From positions 90,043,667 through 90,107,666 of the forward strand of contig CM022301.1 in assembly GCA_011799875.1 (NCBI GenBank): DNA of 64,000 bases. The letters run 5' to 3'. Shown here piece after piece: positions 24,224 to 35,417 of the stretch. The position numbers and the translations under genes were made by a program. The notes beneath the pieces are model-generated. The model saw only the letters and a program-made list of their open reading frames with translations. It did not search any database and was not told where the DNA came from. The first letter of the stretch is position 1. Every line of letters starts with the position of its first letter. Source of the DNA: Thinopyrum elongatum. Its lineage: Eukaryota; Streptophyta; Magnoliopsida; Poales; Poaceae.

Positions 24224-24547
24224 CTAGTACTCCTTCCCGGCTTTGTCGGCGACACCCCATCGTGCTTGGATCTCCGCCGAGCTCTTCTCAGCAGCGCGTG
24301 CGTCCTCTTCTTTCTTGCAGCGGCGGGACTCTCTTTTCTTGAGTGCTTTCTGCCTTTTTCGCTCCCTCTGTGCGGCTTTGGCCGCCTCTTGCTCTACCGC
24401 CCATTCGGCCTTGGCAGCTTCAAAGTCCGCCCACGTAGGTGTGAGGTTGCGAGCGGCGATGAACTCGGCACGACGGGATGCCATTGCTTCCCTACCATTT
24501 TGTGTGCGGTCGTGGGCGGCGAGGAACTCGGCGTGGCGGGATGCCAT
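24224..24547 (-). CDS. alanine/lysine/glutamate-rich reading frame, hypothetical
   Basis: A 107-codon frame starts MASRHAEFLAAHDRTQNGRE and immediately repeats the pattern (MASRRAEFIAARNLTP), a duplication of about 20 codons. The rest is a highly charged helix (KRQKALKKRESRRCKKEED) likely to be coiled coil or basic. The frame is open upstream of the ATG, so the start is uncertain and it could be a 3' exon. No family is recognised. It lies within CACTA E among other gene pieces and may be captured. Confidence 0.35.
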   Translation of the reverse strand: MASRHAEFLAAHDRTQNGREAMASRRAEFIAARNLTPTWADFEAAKAEWAVEQEAAKAAQRERKRQKALKKRESRRCKKEEDARAAEKSSAEIQARWGVADKAGKEY

Positions 24548-24865
24548 CGCTTCCCTACCGGTTAGTGTGCGACGCGGTGGCGTGAACGATGCTTGGTGAG
24601 AGCTCTGGGGCGGAGTGGCCGGACAATAGTATAGTGCATTGGTTTGTCAAGAGCTCAAGGACAGACGACGAAGGAAATTTGGATTCCCCTTCAATCTTGG
24701 TCATTTACTACCGCACACAGTTAATTTCCGTAGCCTCTAGAAACTGTGTGCGCTGACCCTATTGTGGGTTGCTTTCTGATTGGCCGCCACCCCGGCCACG
24801 CGGACCGCGCGCGTGCACCATGATCGAACGGCATTCCACGTCCTGGGATTTGATGTTTCTGCGCT

Positions 24866-25041
24866 ACTACCTCCGTCCTGGTTGATGCATGTAACTACAA
24901 ATAATATCACTAGAAACCATGTTTAAATACGAATCCAATGATATAATTTTTGGTGACATGCATTATTATTTTCTTAGTTTAATCTGTGGTCAAAGTTTGG
25001 CACAAAATACTAAGGGGACCAATAAATCAGGATGGTGGTAG
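24866..25041. mobile_element. degenerate Stowaway-like MITE
   Basis: CTACCTCCGTCCTGGTTGATG at the left and AATCAGGATGGTGGTAG at the right form imperfect terminal inverted repeats. The interior (ATGATATAATTTTTGGTGAC) matches the element at 34,555. Confidence 0.75.
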
Positions 25042-25159
25042 TAAATTTCTACAAAATGCACATAATGGCCAAAATATGGTAAATGAACCTGGAGAAGTGC
25101 CAAATTTGAACACGGTGCTTTGTAGGGTGTATGTTGATCATAGAAAAAAAAGTCAACTG

Positions 25160-26200
25160 CCACATTAATTGAGTACATTTGCAAACTACAAAAACAATAT
25201 ACCACCATGCCAGCATCTGACCGCCCTGGCCCACCGAAACCCCTTCCCTCGCTCGCGTGCGCTTCCTGCCTGAAACGGTCACCGTTGCTCTAGAACATCA
25301 ATGCCGCATTCACGCCCGACACGACCTCTCACACGCGCCGGATTGCAGCAACGAGACGGTCGAGAGAGCACCACCCGCGCGGCATCCCTACGCAAGCGAC
25401 TGCTCTGCGTTAACGACACCACAGCCATCCGTTCGTCCGCCGCCCACATTAATGACACGCGGCTGCCGACAAACCTACTCCGGCGCCAGCTGTCCGTCCG
25501 TCTGCCGCGGCTCATTGCCATTCGCCTGCTATATTAACTTCAGCCCCAGCCATAGCCACAGACCCACAATCATTCTCCTCCAGTCCCTTCATTCTGTCGG
25601 CACCACTCCAACCATGGCCTCCTCACGCTCCAAAGCTTTCTTGGACGTACTGTCGCTGGAGCAGACGAAGGACATCGCCGGCTCCGCTCTAGGCGCGCTC
25701 CAAAGCTCTGTTGGACGTACTGTCGCAGGAGCAGACGAAGGACATCGCCGGCTTCCCCCCCCCCCCCCCCCCCCGGCCGCCCTCTGTCGCCACGACCACG
25801 AAGCCGGCGCGCGTGCGTGGGCGCAGCCGGCAGCATGGAAGAGTAGTACATGGTAGGTCACCGCTGCTCTAGTCCTAGGAAGGCCACCGCTCCTCCACTC
25901 CATCGATGCCAAGCTTGGTGGGGTAAACAACGGCGGCCGATTAGTCGCTTGACGGCGATGTGGAGGCGAAAATCTTCAGAACCTTGTGCTCCGGAGGAGG
26001 AGGTTATGGAGGTGGAGGTGGACAAATCCGAGGCGAATGAGGAGGGCCGGACATGGTGGTCGGGCACCGGCGATCGTTGAGATTAGGTTTACAGTAGGTT
26101 TTAGTACGGTTTGTGCGAAAAATGTAATGAACTTCGTCCGGTTTACAGGAAAAGTTTTCGAAATGTAATGAATTTCATCCGGTTAATATGAAATGTGCTT
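25160..26200 (+). repeat. promoter-like and 3'-end block duplicated from or to 21,550-22,200
   Basis: The left part matches 21,570-21,850 and the right part (26,085-26,200) matches 22,085-22,200. Between them, a TATA-like CTATATTAA (25,528) and a C-rich leader precede ATG 25,615. A third short copy of CTGACCGCCCTGGCCCACC lies near 26,405. Confidence 0.6.
25615..25856 (+). pseudogene. short gene 5' end with internal 70-bp duplication
   Basis: ATG 25,615 opens MASSRSKAFLDVLSLEQTKD. Seventy bases later the same DNA (CGCTCCAAAGCT, 25,626 and 25,696) is repeated in another frame, followed by a C run of about 18 at 25,757. The credible frame is therefore lost after some 25 codons. The duplication and the homopolymer point to slippage. 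No family recognised. Confidence 0.35.
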
Positions 26201-26480
26201 TGTCTTGTATTTTCACTGACATGTGGGACTGCAATTGAATAAACCGTCGATAGCCGAAATCTAATCGCTCGGCGGGCATCGGCTGAGAAGAGAGAGAGAC
26301 GGGGAGGGAGAAGAGATCGCCCGCCCGCCACACACGGACTCCAAGAAATATGGTGATAATGTGAGGTGGCCATGCGGGAGTCCGGACCGCTCCCAAGCCC
26401 GCTTCTGACCGCCCTGGCCCACCAAAAAACCCCAACCCCCTTCCGCGCGCGCTTCCCCCAGGCGCCAGCTGCACACATTC

Positions 26481-26704
26481 AGAGCAAGTACAATACAGGG
26501 CTATAAGCCCGCTTATGTGGAGGAGAGAGGCATTGAAAAAGTGAAGGAGTGGGTGAGCCCGTCTCTACACGTTCTCCTAGGTATAAAAAAACATTCGTAT
26601 CTAAAAAAAAGAAGGTAAAAACATTTGAGAGGAAATAGATAGAGAGAAAGTGAGAAAAAGTTGTAACCTTATAGCCAACCTTATAGTCAACACTATGGTA
26701 CACG
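26481..26704. mobile_element. possible Tourist/Harbinger-type MITE, degenerate
   Basis: The left end AGAGCAAGTACAATAC resembles a common grass MITE terminus and the right end (ACACTATGGTAC) is a poor complement. Internal sequence is purine-rich. The boundary at the right is uncertain. Confidence 0.4.
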
Positions 26705-26857
26705 AGGAAGGAGGGAGTTGTGCACAAGCCAAGTTCATTGGGCCGCCGTGTTTCACACTCCTCCGTCGTAACAGTGGGACAATAGTTTTCATCCAAAATA
26801 AACAATGAATACTCCTTGCTCGTCCTCGATATCGGAAAGAATACTTTCACTCGCCGA

Positions 26858-27307
26858 TGAGGGAGTCATGGACTAAGGGGTCCTCGGGGCGACGGCCCAC
26901 TGTATTTGGGCCGGACTGGTGGAGCCGTGTGGTGATGGAGACCTGTGAAGCCGTGGTGTGCCCTCCAAGTCAAGGATGGACGAGATCTCTTTCCCTCTTG
27001 TTATAATCTATCTTCGGTAACCCTAACCCTATCGGTGTCTATATAAACAGAGGGTTGTAGTCATGAGAGAGAGAGCTACATTCATTTTGTCATAGCCTTA
27101 GGGTTTAGCTCATGCTGATCTCGAGGTAGATCAACTCTTTACTTGATACTCCATCAATATAAACAAGAGCAGGACGTAGGGTTTTACCTCCATCAAGAGG
27201 GCCCGAACCTGGGTAAATATTGTCGCCTTCGTCTCCTATTACCCATCGATCGAAGATCCATACCTCGGGACCCCCTACCCCGAGGTCTGCCAGATTTGAC
27301 TCCGACA
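26858..27307 (+). repeat. 5' LTR of element C
   Basis: It starts TGAGGGAGTCATGGACTAAG and ends GATTTGACTCCGACA. It contains TATATAAACAGAGGG (about 27,041), a likely TATA region, and is about 450 bp. It matches 31,926-32,377 closely. Confidence 0.93.
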
Positions 27308-27353
27308 ATGGTGCTTTCATTGAGAGTTCCGCTGTGTGATCGGCAAAGGATCA

Positions 27354-27641
27354 ATGGCTCACCTGCAGATCAACTGCGACATCGGCATCTTCATCGCCGG
27401 CTCGACTGGTCACCTTGGCTCGACCGAGGACTGTGCCCTACCTCCGATTGTCATGTTCAGACGAGGGCCTTCATCAACATCAACTCCAATCTCTATCATG
27501 ACCATGGAGGAATCATCCATGGAGCTCGAGGGCTCAACGTCAACATTGCCCTCGTGCGACCGTGCTGTTTTTCCGGACAGCGAACTTGTATCCACTGTCA
27601 CCGCCTCCTCGAGAATCTCTTTGACGATTCCTTCAGTGTAA
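27354..27641 (+). CDS. small reading frame near the 5' end of element C
   Basis: A frame of about 95 codons begins MAHLQINCDIGIFIAGST shortly after the 5' LTR and ends at TAA. It is rich in serine and threonine (SMELEGSTSTLPS). No domain is recognised. Its position is that of gag, so it may be a gag remnant or an unrelated frame retained by the family. Confidence 0.35.
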   Translation: MAHLQINCDIGIFIAGSTGHLGSTEDCALPPIVMFRRGPSSTSTPISIMTMEESSMELEGSTSTLPSCDRAVFPDSELVSTVTASSRISLTIPSV

Positions 27642-30600
27642 TTGTGCGGAATTGAGTCTACAACAACCCTGTAAAATTTCGTCACGTTCCGCTGGAGCAA
27701 TCTCCGCCGACCTCCGATATACCCGAGTCATGTTGAATCTAGACGGGAATCCGGACGAGTTTGGAGCATGGTGTCCAGCATCTAGCTCGGACGTCCTTTG
27801 GAAGATCCAACCGTTAATTGTCTGTGGAATTGCTATATCTAACACCCCTCCAAATTTCAGCTCGATCCGACCTTTCAAATTCCAGGAAAACTCCGATGAG
27901 CGCATCGATTTTCAGATCTGTTTTCTGCGTGAGAACGAATCTGACCCGAGTTCATCTTTTTTATGAACGGGATTTCGGGCATCCTTTTTGAAGGAAGTTT
28001 TGTATGGGGTATTGTGTTTTATTCTCAAACACATCCCACTAATTTTAAAGCCTTTTCCAATATAATCATCACCGTCGCGCCAGTGTCAAACCAGCCCGAC
28101 AACGTTGCTGCACGGCTGCCGACCTGCGCCAGACTGGTCGTCGCTTCATCGAGCCGACCCAAACCTTATCAGATCATCATCTCGGCAAGCCGAACAAGAG
28201 TTTGGCATCGTGAAGGCTAAATCATCACCAACATCATTGCCACACGTATTACACGGAGAAGGCACACCGGCATCACCGCACGGTCACTTCATCAGGCCGG
28301 CATCGACCGTGTCACAAGATCCGACGTGCGTCGGCATCGCCGCACAATTGCTTCTTCAAGCCTATGTCCACCACGCCGACCTGCTTCGACAACTCGGCGG
28401 GTATGGGGATTGCAACGTCACCTTACTGACCTGCTCCATCACCCCGGCTAGACCGGGGGCTTCATCATCAACCTACTTCGCGGACTTCAGCGTCACCAGC
28501 CGACCAGCTTTGTCACATTAGCTGGTCCGGGGGCTTCGCCTCATCGCATCAACCACGCTGCATCATTACTTCGCAAGCCGAACTCCTCGCTCGGTCACCT
28601 CGGGCTTGGGGGCTCGGACCTCGGCCAGGTCGAGGACTACGTCTTCGTCCCGTCACAAGCCCGGACCACGTCATCTACACCGAACACATTAACCAGCTAA
28701 GTCGCTTTAATGCTCAACTTTTTCAATTCTTAATTTTGGTTCGATTCGACCAAGCATCATATTTGTGTTAAAAAAATGAGTTGTTTGTAAAAAACGATGT
28801 CTGTTAAAAACACTTCTTGTCCTAGGTTACCTGGGGGCTCTTAAATTTATACGAGCCCTTTTATAATGAATATTTTTCTTCTCAATCATTGCAAAGTCTT
28901 TTTCTATCACTCCTTTTTTGACTCGAGTGTATGGTCAATAGCCGGATAGCCTGGCTTCTCTCTAAAGCCGCTTGAGTTTAGTTCGCTAAAATGGCCTCGG
29001 AGAAGCACTCCGCCTTCGGGATAAGGAGGTTGAAGCCGAAGGCTGGCCTACTTGAAGTTTAGAGATCGGATGTGTCATGTTAAAGCACGACAGAAGCACA
29101 AAAAATTTTAAGACCAATTTTGGATTGGCACAAAAAACTTGTTTTAGTTCGGACGTAAAGTTTTTACTAAAGGTTTTTGGTTTTCCATGCTTATGGCACT
29201 TTTAACCTATTTGTGTGTTTCCAGAAAAGTCTCACAGTACGATGCCAGACACCTTTAAAGCTTCGGCGATATCAATGTGGATTACGACTAGAGCCAAACC
29301 CACCAAAAGCCAAGGTACTCCATGGACTCCTCGGCAAAACATTCTCGGATATTGCATTATATGCATCAGTTTCGAATTGTGTCTTCGGTCAATAGTTGGG
29401 TTGCCGGGCTCCCGTGCTTGCCTCCTATGTTCCGCTTTGTTCGGCTAGGTGTGCAAAGGGAGAACCACTATGATTGTGCTTCTAGCTCGAATGGTTAAGC
29501 GCCTCAGTGGAGAAAGCCGAAAACTGACTATCACAATGGGCGTAAACTGGTCTGCGATCCGATGATGGTGTCAAACTATAGATCGATAGCGATTACCCCG
29601 TGTTAAACGATGGGCCTTTCATAACATTGGCCGAAGTGTTAATGGCTAGACTTCGGTCAGTGCCGAATACTAACCGGGGGCTAGTAACTGGCCTCCCAAC
29701 TTTAAGCTCCTATGACTAAGTGAAAGTTATAAAGCCTATATATCTGATTGCCTAGTTTCCGCTAACACAACCGCCTCCGGGCACCGAGACGTCGGCTAAG
29801 GGTTGTCTTGTTAGTACGGAAACACCCTGCGTAGCATCTACAAAGGGGTAGAAGACGACGATGGGCCACTTTCAGATTATAAACGGTCGCAACGGAGTCA
29901 AAATAAAAATATATATCATCAGCATTTGTATTCAATATACGAGCACTGCCTTCCGTAATTATCGTTATACAGCCATAAATATGCATCAATTTGACTTAAG
30001 ATTTTGGCCAAGCTGGGTTGCCTGGCTCCTATGCTTACCCCTACGTTCCCGATTGTTCGGCTAGGCGGTAAAGGGGGAACCTCTGTGATTGTTACTACCG
30101 GGTCATCCGGGTTAGTACCTCAGACTGGGTGAAGCCGAAAGCTAGCCATCTTAAAGGATATAATTGGTCGGCAACGACGGAAGTGAAAATTTTGGTTCAT
30201 TTAGACCATAGAGTTTGGGAACTTTCCCCAAACTAAATCCTCACTATTTTCCTCCCACATTGATCGGAGGTGAGGTTTCATGATCATGATCAACATGATA
30301 GCCTGGGAAAAGGAACTCATAAAGGAACTATTTTTCCCAGAAGATGTTTCTTACATTAAAAAGTAATATAACATACCTCTCCCTGTACCTTTGTTTATAA
30401 AACCTTATGGCCGGATTGCCTTGTTTGCCATAAATCTTTGCCCTCATAAAGGCTTTATAAAGTAGGACAAACACTCCCCGACTACTGGCCGAAGAGGTTG
30501 AAGCCGATGGCCGGTCAACAAAGTTTTGTACAATGCAGATCTGAGCATTAATGATGTAGAGTACTTGGATATATATAATCATTTCACATAAATTGTGATT

Positions 30601-31169
30601 AAAGTCAGTTTACTTTGAACATTGATCCTTAATTCGGCCACCCTTGCCCAAATTACGGCTCGGAGGCTACTGGCTTCGCGCTTCTCACTTAAAAGCCATT
30701 AAAGGGGTACATCGATCCCCTGATCTGTTGTTGCCACCCGACCAGTGGCTCGGGGGCTACTGCATTGCCTATTCAATGCAGAAAATTTAAAATGCCCAGT
30801 GTTCGGCTTGACCGAGCTATGGGCAAATGTGTCTTCGGACAACAATTGGTACCATCTGGGACCTATCTGGCATCAAGCTAATATATTACGGCGACTTCTC
30901 AAGACCCTCTCTCAAGGGCCCGTCCGCCGATCACTATCTTCTCTAAAATATTACACCGCGTTTCAATTCCTACGTATGCTGCTGAGCTAGGAGTTGACCC
31001 TCAGGACTATTTCGGAAATCGACCTGAGTCTCAGGGGCTACTGGGATCGGTGGTTTCATGTTCAGGTGTATCTCGGATTTTGGGCTGACACACACACCTT
31101 GAGGGCTACTGGCTATATATCTCGGTAGAGAAGAAATTGCACCAATCGTGAAAAATATATCCGCTAAAA

Positions 31170-31690
31170 ATCAGCCCAAGCCTGAGGTGGTGCACCACTT
31201 CGGAAGAAGTCCGGCATAAAGCTCGGATGCAAGTGGTTGGCTCCCTAGAGAGCGGTTCCGAATTAAGCTCGGCTGAATTCTTTCAACTTTTTCAAGACTG
31301 AGGTAGTCTATGACACTTCGGATGCAGACCGGAGTTGGAGCTCGGCTGCAAGAAGATACCTCGGAAGCAGTTCGGCATAAAGCTCGGATACAAATGGTTG
31401 GCTCCATAGAGGGCATTTTCGGTATTAAGCTCGGCTAAACTCCTTCAACTTTTTCGAACCAAGGTGATCTATGACACCTCGGATACAGTCCGGCATTCGA
31501 GCTTGGATGCAGTTCGGCGTTGGAGCTCGGCTACAAAATGACACTTCGGATACAGTCCGGCGTTGGAGCTTGGACGCAGTCCGGCGTTGGAGCTCGGCTG
31601 CAAAAAGACAACTCGTATGCATTCCGGCGTTGGAGCCTGGATGCAGTCCGGCGCTGGAGCTCGGACGCGAGAGGAGACCGTCGCACGGGA
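31170..31690 (+). repeat. GGAGCTCGG-type tandem repeats in element C
   Basis: Variants of GCAGTCCGGCGTTGGAGCTC and ACACTTCGGATACAGTCCGG recur at steps of about 30-65 bases, with at least seven copies, shortly before the 3' LTR. Frames in this stretch follow the repeat. Confidence 0.75.
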
Positions 31691-31925
31691 AACACTTCAA
31701 ACCCGAGGTGTCGCGTAAAAATAACAAGGCATTGATAAAGGCCGAAGACTTAAAGGGCTCCTCGGATGCCCGACGTGTAAACTCTTCGGATTTAGCTCGG
31801 CAATCCTCAAGATCGAATATGGGAAGATTTGTTGAACCAGTTTTCAAGACCGACGACCGAAGATGAAGAACAGTTCAGAAGAATCGAGGAGCGTCCCCTA
31901 CTTAAAGAGCGGTTTAGGGGGCTAC

Positions 31926-32377
31926 TGAGGGAGTCATGGACTAAGGGGTCCTCGGGGCGACGGCCCATTGTACATGGGCCGGACTGGTGAAGCCGTGTGG
32001 TGATCGGAGACCTGTGAAGCCATGGTGTTCCCCCCAAGTCAAGGATGGACGAGATCTCTTTCCTTCTTGTCGTAATCTATTTTCGGTAACCCTAACCCTA
32101 TCGGTGTCTATATAAACCGAGGGTTGTAGTCATTAGGGAGAGAGCTACATTCATCGCCTCATAGCCTTAGGGTTTAGCTCATGCTGATCTCGAGGTAGAT
32201 CAACTCTGTACTTGATACTCCATCAATATAAACAAGAGCAGGACGTAGGGTTTTACCTCCATCAAGAGGGCCCGAACCTGGGTAAATACTGTCTCCTTTG
32301 TCTCCTGTTACCCATTGATCCAAGATCCATAGCTCGGGACCCCCCTACCCCGAGGTCTGCCGGATTTGACTCCGATA
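31926..32377 (+). repeat. 3' LTR of element C
   Basis: It starts TGAGGGAGTCATGGACTAAG and ends GATTTGACTCCGATA, with the last C changed to T relative to the 5' LTR. Only scattered differences separate the two LTRs, so the insertion is not very old. Confidence 0.93.
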
Positions 32378-32599
32378 GCCGACATGTGGGACGTCGTCTA
32401 TCCTGGTCCACTTGCCATGCACAAAGTACTACAGGGGAGAGTCACCCCGGTCGTAGTGCCGCAGTAATAAATGACTAATGAGCCGTCAAATCGTAGGCCC
32501 AAGCTTTCCCACTGTAAGTTGCTCGGACGAAGGAACCATCATGACTTTGTTGAATCTGCTTCTTCAAGAAAACTTATTGTACCCGCAATACTGTACCAC

Positions 32600-33385
32600 A
32601 CACGAAGACTGGACGCCACTGTAGCACGTCATATCACTGAAACCCACTAGGCCAAACTAGCCCGCCTAGGATTTGTACGTCTCTGTACTGCTATGATTTT
32701 GTAGCACACGTATCCTTTGTCAATCTAACAACTAGAAGAAATGGAGGGCCTTTCTCTCTATCTAGATCTCTCTCCATCCCACAACCCCTCTAGCACACGT
32801 ACACACTCTCTATAGCCACTCCGAAAGTACGACGTCACTACACATTCACGCTTCCAGCAAAAAAATTACACATTCACGCATGTTACATGTACGTGCCAAT
32901 TTTGTTCTGAATGCTGGCTATTAATGTGAATGTATCCGTGAACCAACTCTTTGAGTTTGATGTGAATTAATTTATAATTGTGGACTATTATCGCTAAGCC
33001 TACAATTTTAGGAGCTTTGGCTATTGGCCGATCGACGACCAGACCTATAAGCGTACCACGAGCTCATCAGCCCCAATGTTTCTCTTTGGTGAGTGTTTGC
33101 AAGTACACTATAGCTCGCACAATAGCTAGCCTACTAACACGAAGAATCATCAAACAAGCCCTGCTGATATGATAAACAGTTCAAACTTACATCTAAGCAT
33201 GCCATATATTACATCAAAAGCTGGTGAGGATACATCTGTTTCCACAACTCGGAGAGGGTTCGCATGATTCACTATCAAACAAAACTAGCAAGTACCGCCC
33301 ACACAAGACAGTGCAGTAGCCCTAAGATGGTTTGATAACACGCATCGTTCTTGTAATTAAACACAATGCAAACTATGTTGAAGGA
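32600..33385. other. spacer within E, no gene seen
   Basis: AT-rich sequence with no long frame and no recognisable element ends. It separates the duplicated block from the minus-strand gene remnant. Confidence 0.4.
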
Positions 33386-34512
33386 TTAGCGCGACCAACT
33401 ATTCCTTGTCAGCAATCTCTGGGGCAAGGTCACAGCATGGACAGCGGCATGGGAATCAATCTCTGGGGCGATGTCCACAGGACGGACCGCGGCATGGGAA
33501 TCGATCTCTGGGGCGATGTCCATAGGACGGACCGCGGCATCGGAATCGATCTCTGGGGCGATGTCCACAGGACGGACCGCGACATCGGAATCATCAAGGA
33601 TGTGCACCGGCACCTGCACAACCCTAACATATTAGCAAGCACATTACAAATAATCAAAAACCACAACTATGGTAAGCCATATTTTTTAACCTTGTGTAGC
33701 TCACCGGGGGATCCCATCCCTCCGGGGGCCATCTCCTCGATGGGGGCCATCGCCTTGCTAGGGAAATAATGCTTCTCAATGGCTACTATCTCCTCAAACT
33801 CGGCCTTGAGCCTCTCATAGGTGGCCATTAGAGTTTCTGGGGTAGGCACGGTGGGGCCCTTGCTGTTCTTCCAGCTTTCTTGGTTGAGGAGTTCGTCTGC
33901 CAACGTCATCAACTCTTTGGCCAGTGCTTGTTTCTTGGAGTTCTTCATCTCCATGGGTTGGCCCGCAAACATGGCCAACTCGTTGGCCGGTGCTCACTTC
34001 CTGGAGATCTCTATCTCGAGTGGGTTGTCCGCCGGCAACTCTTTGCCTAGTGCTCCTGTATCCATCAATAAACTGACAAACAAAAAGCAATCGAAAGGAA
34101 ACCACAATCGCAATGAAAACATGAAAAGAATAGGCAGTGAGAATCGGTCGGTGCTTCGCAAAAAGAAGATTCTTGGAATGAAAATGTAGTAGCATCACTG
34201 ATTCGCCGACCTTTCCTTCGTCAGTACAGAAGAAAAATGGCAGAAGTGAGTAGCCTGGAGTGAGGTTTTCTTCAAGATAGGGGAGAAAGGGCTCCAACGA
34301 GCGTTCCAGTGAAATGATGGCTGCTTCGTCCCGTCCAACTTCGAGGCCACTTTACCACTACTGGTAAAGGTGTGGGTTTTGTGATACGACGGGTCATGAC
34401 GGCCACACCGGTGTGACTGGTGAGTCTCGACTGTAGCACCTCGCTGTGATTTGGTGGATGGCACACGGGCCCGGATGCTTGATGTCCCACATGTAATAGG
34501 GCAGCTAGTCAT
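33386..34512 (-). pseudogene. minus-strand gene remnant with 15-residue repeats
   Basis: Exons can be read on the minus strand. About 34,512-34,205 contains KVASKLDGTKQPSFHWNARW and then, after a frameshift near 34,297, EPFLPYLEENLTPGYSLLPF. Exon 34,055-33,691 contains KQALAKELMTLADELLNQES and an alternating helix-like stretch, with an in-frame TGA at 33,994-33,996. Exon 33,613-33,386 joins in phase (CACAAG donor to GTGCAG acceptor) and encodes RPVDIAPEIDSHAAV repeated about three times. No family is recognised. The splice signals and composition say it derives from a real gene; the shift and stop say it is dead. Confidence 0.55.
33440..33598 (-). repeat. 45-bp tandem repeat, three and a half copies
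   Basis: Units begin near 33,440, 33,485, 33,530 and 33,575 (GACCGCGGCATGGGAATC, then CTCTGGGGCGATGTCCA). The unit length is a multiple of three and keeps the minus frame open, giving a 15-residue peptide repeat. Confidence 0.9.
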
Positions 34513-34554
34513 AGAGTTTGGACGACAGACGAGGAGCTGGCAATAGTAGTACTA

Positions 34555-34780
34555 CTACCTCCGTCCTGGTTTATTGGTCCCTATGATAATCTATGCCAAA
34601 TTTTGATTATAAATTTAACTAACCAAATGTTCATGCATGTCACAAAAAATTACACAATTGAAAACTATGTTCAAAAACGAATCCAAGGATATAATTTTTG
34701 TTAACATGCACTAACATTTTGTCAGTTAAATCTTTGGTCAAAATTTAGCACAAATTACAAAGGGGACCAATAAAGATTGT
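34555..34780. mobile_element. Stowaway-like MITE, right end degraded
   Basis: It begins CTACCTCCGTCCTGGTTTAT and its interior matches the element at 24,866-25,041. Near 34,763 the expected complement is reached (GGGGACCAATAAA) but the GGACGGAGG end has been lost. Confidence 0.7.
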
Positions 34781-35400
34781 ACTCTCACATTTTGTTTTGA
34801 GGATACTCCCACATAGAAAATATAAATAATAATGCATGTTGGTGCAGCCCACGTTTCCGATAATTTGAGCCGTGGCCTTGTTCACAATTTTTACGAGGCG
34901 GTGGTTTTTCACTTAATGGAGTGTCTAGTACCAGACTTGAACGATACAAAGTGCGACCTGGCACACCGTTAATGAGCCCTCGATAGTTCGGCTTGTTATC
35001 CTCGTGGTCGCTTCTTAATGAACAAAGCCAATCATTAATTTCTTAAGGAGCTTAACGAACCAGCTAACGAGTTTCACGCTAAGTTCGTTAGTAACAACAC
35101 AACACATGTTTCATCTTACGTGATTTTTTTAACAAGCTTCGAACGAACCGAGCCAAGTAGGGTTTTTTGCTCGTTAATCTTTTGGAGCTTAACGGGCCAA
35201 ACCTTAATGACCACGAGCTTAACGAGCACGAACTTAACGAGCCGAGCAGCTCGTTAATCCACCCCTGCACACCAGTTGGAATAAGCGGGTAGCTATCTGA
35301 AAAAACAATCAACAACTCAAAAAACGGTGACCTGGCACGTACACAATTTTAAACGATTGTTTTGATGGAGTGAAAAAATAAAACTACCCCACTATTCGTA
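34781..35400. other. spacer with AACGAGC-type inverted motifs
   Basis: Bases 34,980-35,265 contain repeated GCTCGTTAA and TTAACGAGC in both orientations (for example AACGAGCCGAGCAGCTCGTT near 35,237), suggesting a decayed foldback element. No gene is seen. Confidence 0.4.
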
Positions 35401-35407
35401 TATACTC

Positions 35408-35417
35408 TATATATATA
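35408..35417 (+). promoter_or_regulatory. TATA-box-like promoter element
   Basis: TATATATATA followed by GGCAGGAGCC. About 30 bases on, a pyrimidine-rich leader (TATTCACACACTCTCATCC) begins, and a splice-donor-like CAGGTATAT stands near 35,740. This looks like the promoter and first exon of a plant gene kept inside E; the coding frame downstream is not clear. Confidence 0.4.

Larger units (their letters stand above)
26858..32377 (+). mobile_element. non-autonomous LTR retrotransposon C
   Basis: Two similar LTRs of about 450 bp flank 4.6 kb of internal DNA. GCCGA stands directly outside both ends (26,853-26,857; 32,378-32,382), a 5-bp target duplication. A purine-rich GGTTTAGGGGGCTAC precedes the 3' LTR. 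The interior lacks gag, protease, integrase and reverse transcriptase; motifs such as GGGGGCTACTGG recur through it. It therefore depends on another element's proteins. The pre-insertion sequence is preserved as a paralogue at 23,560-23,960. Confidence 0.92.

Noticed and set aside
33332..33769. 145-codon plus-strand frame with NLWGDVHRTDRG repeats
   Set aside because: The minus strand has in-phase splice sites on both sides and a more protein-like repeat, so the plus frame is taken as its shadow.
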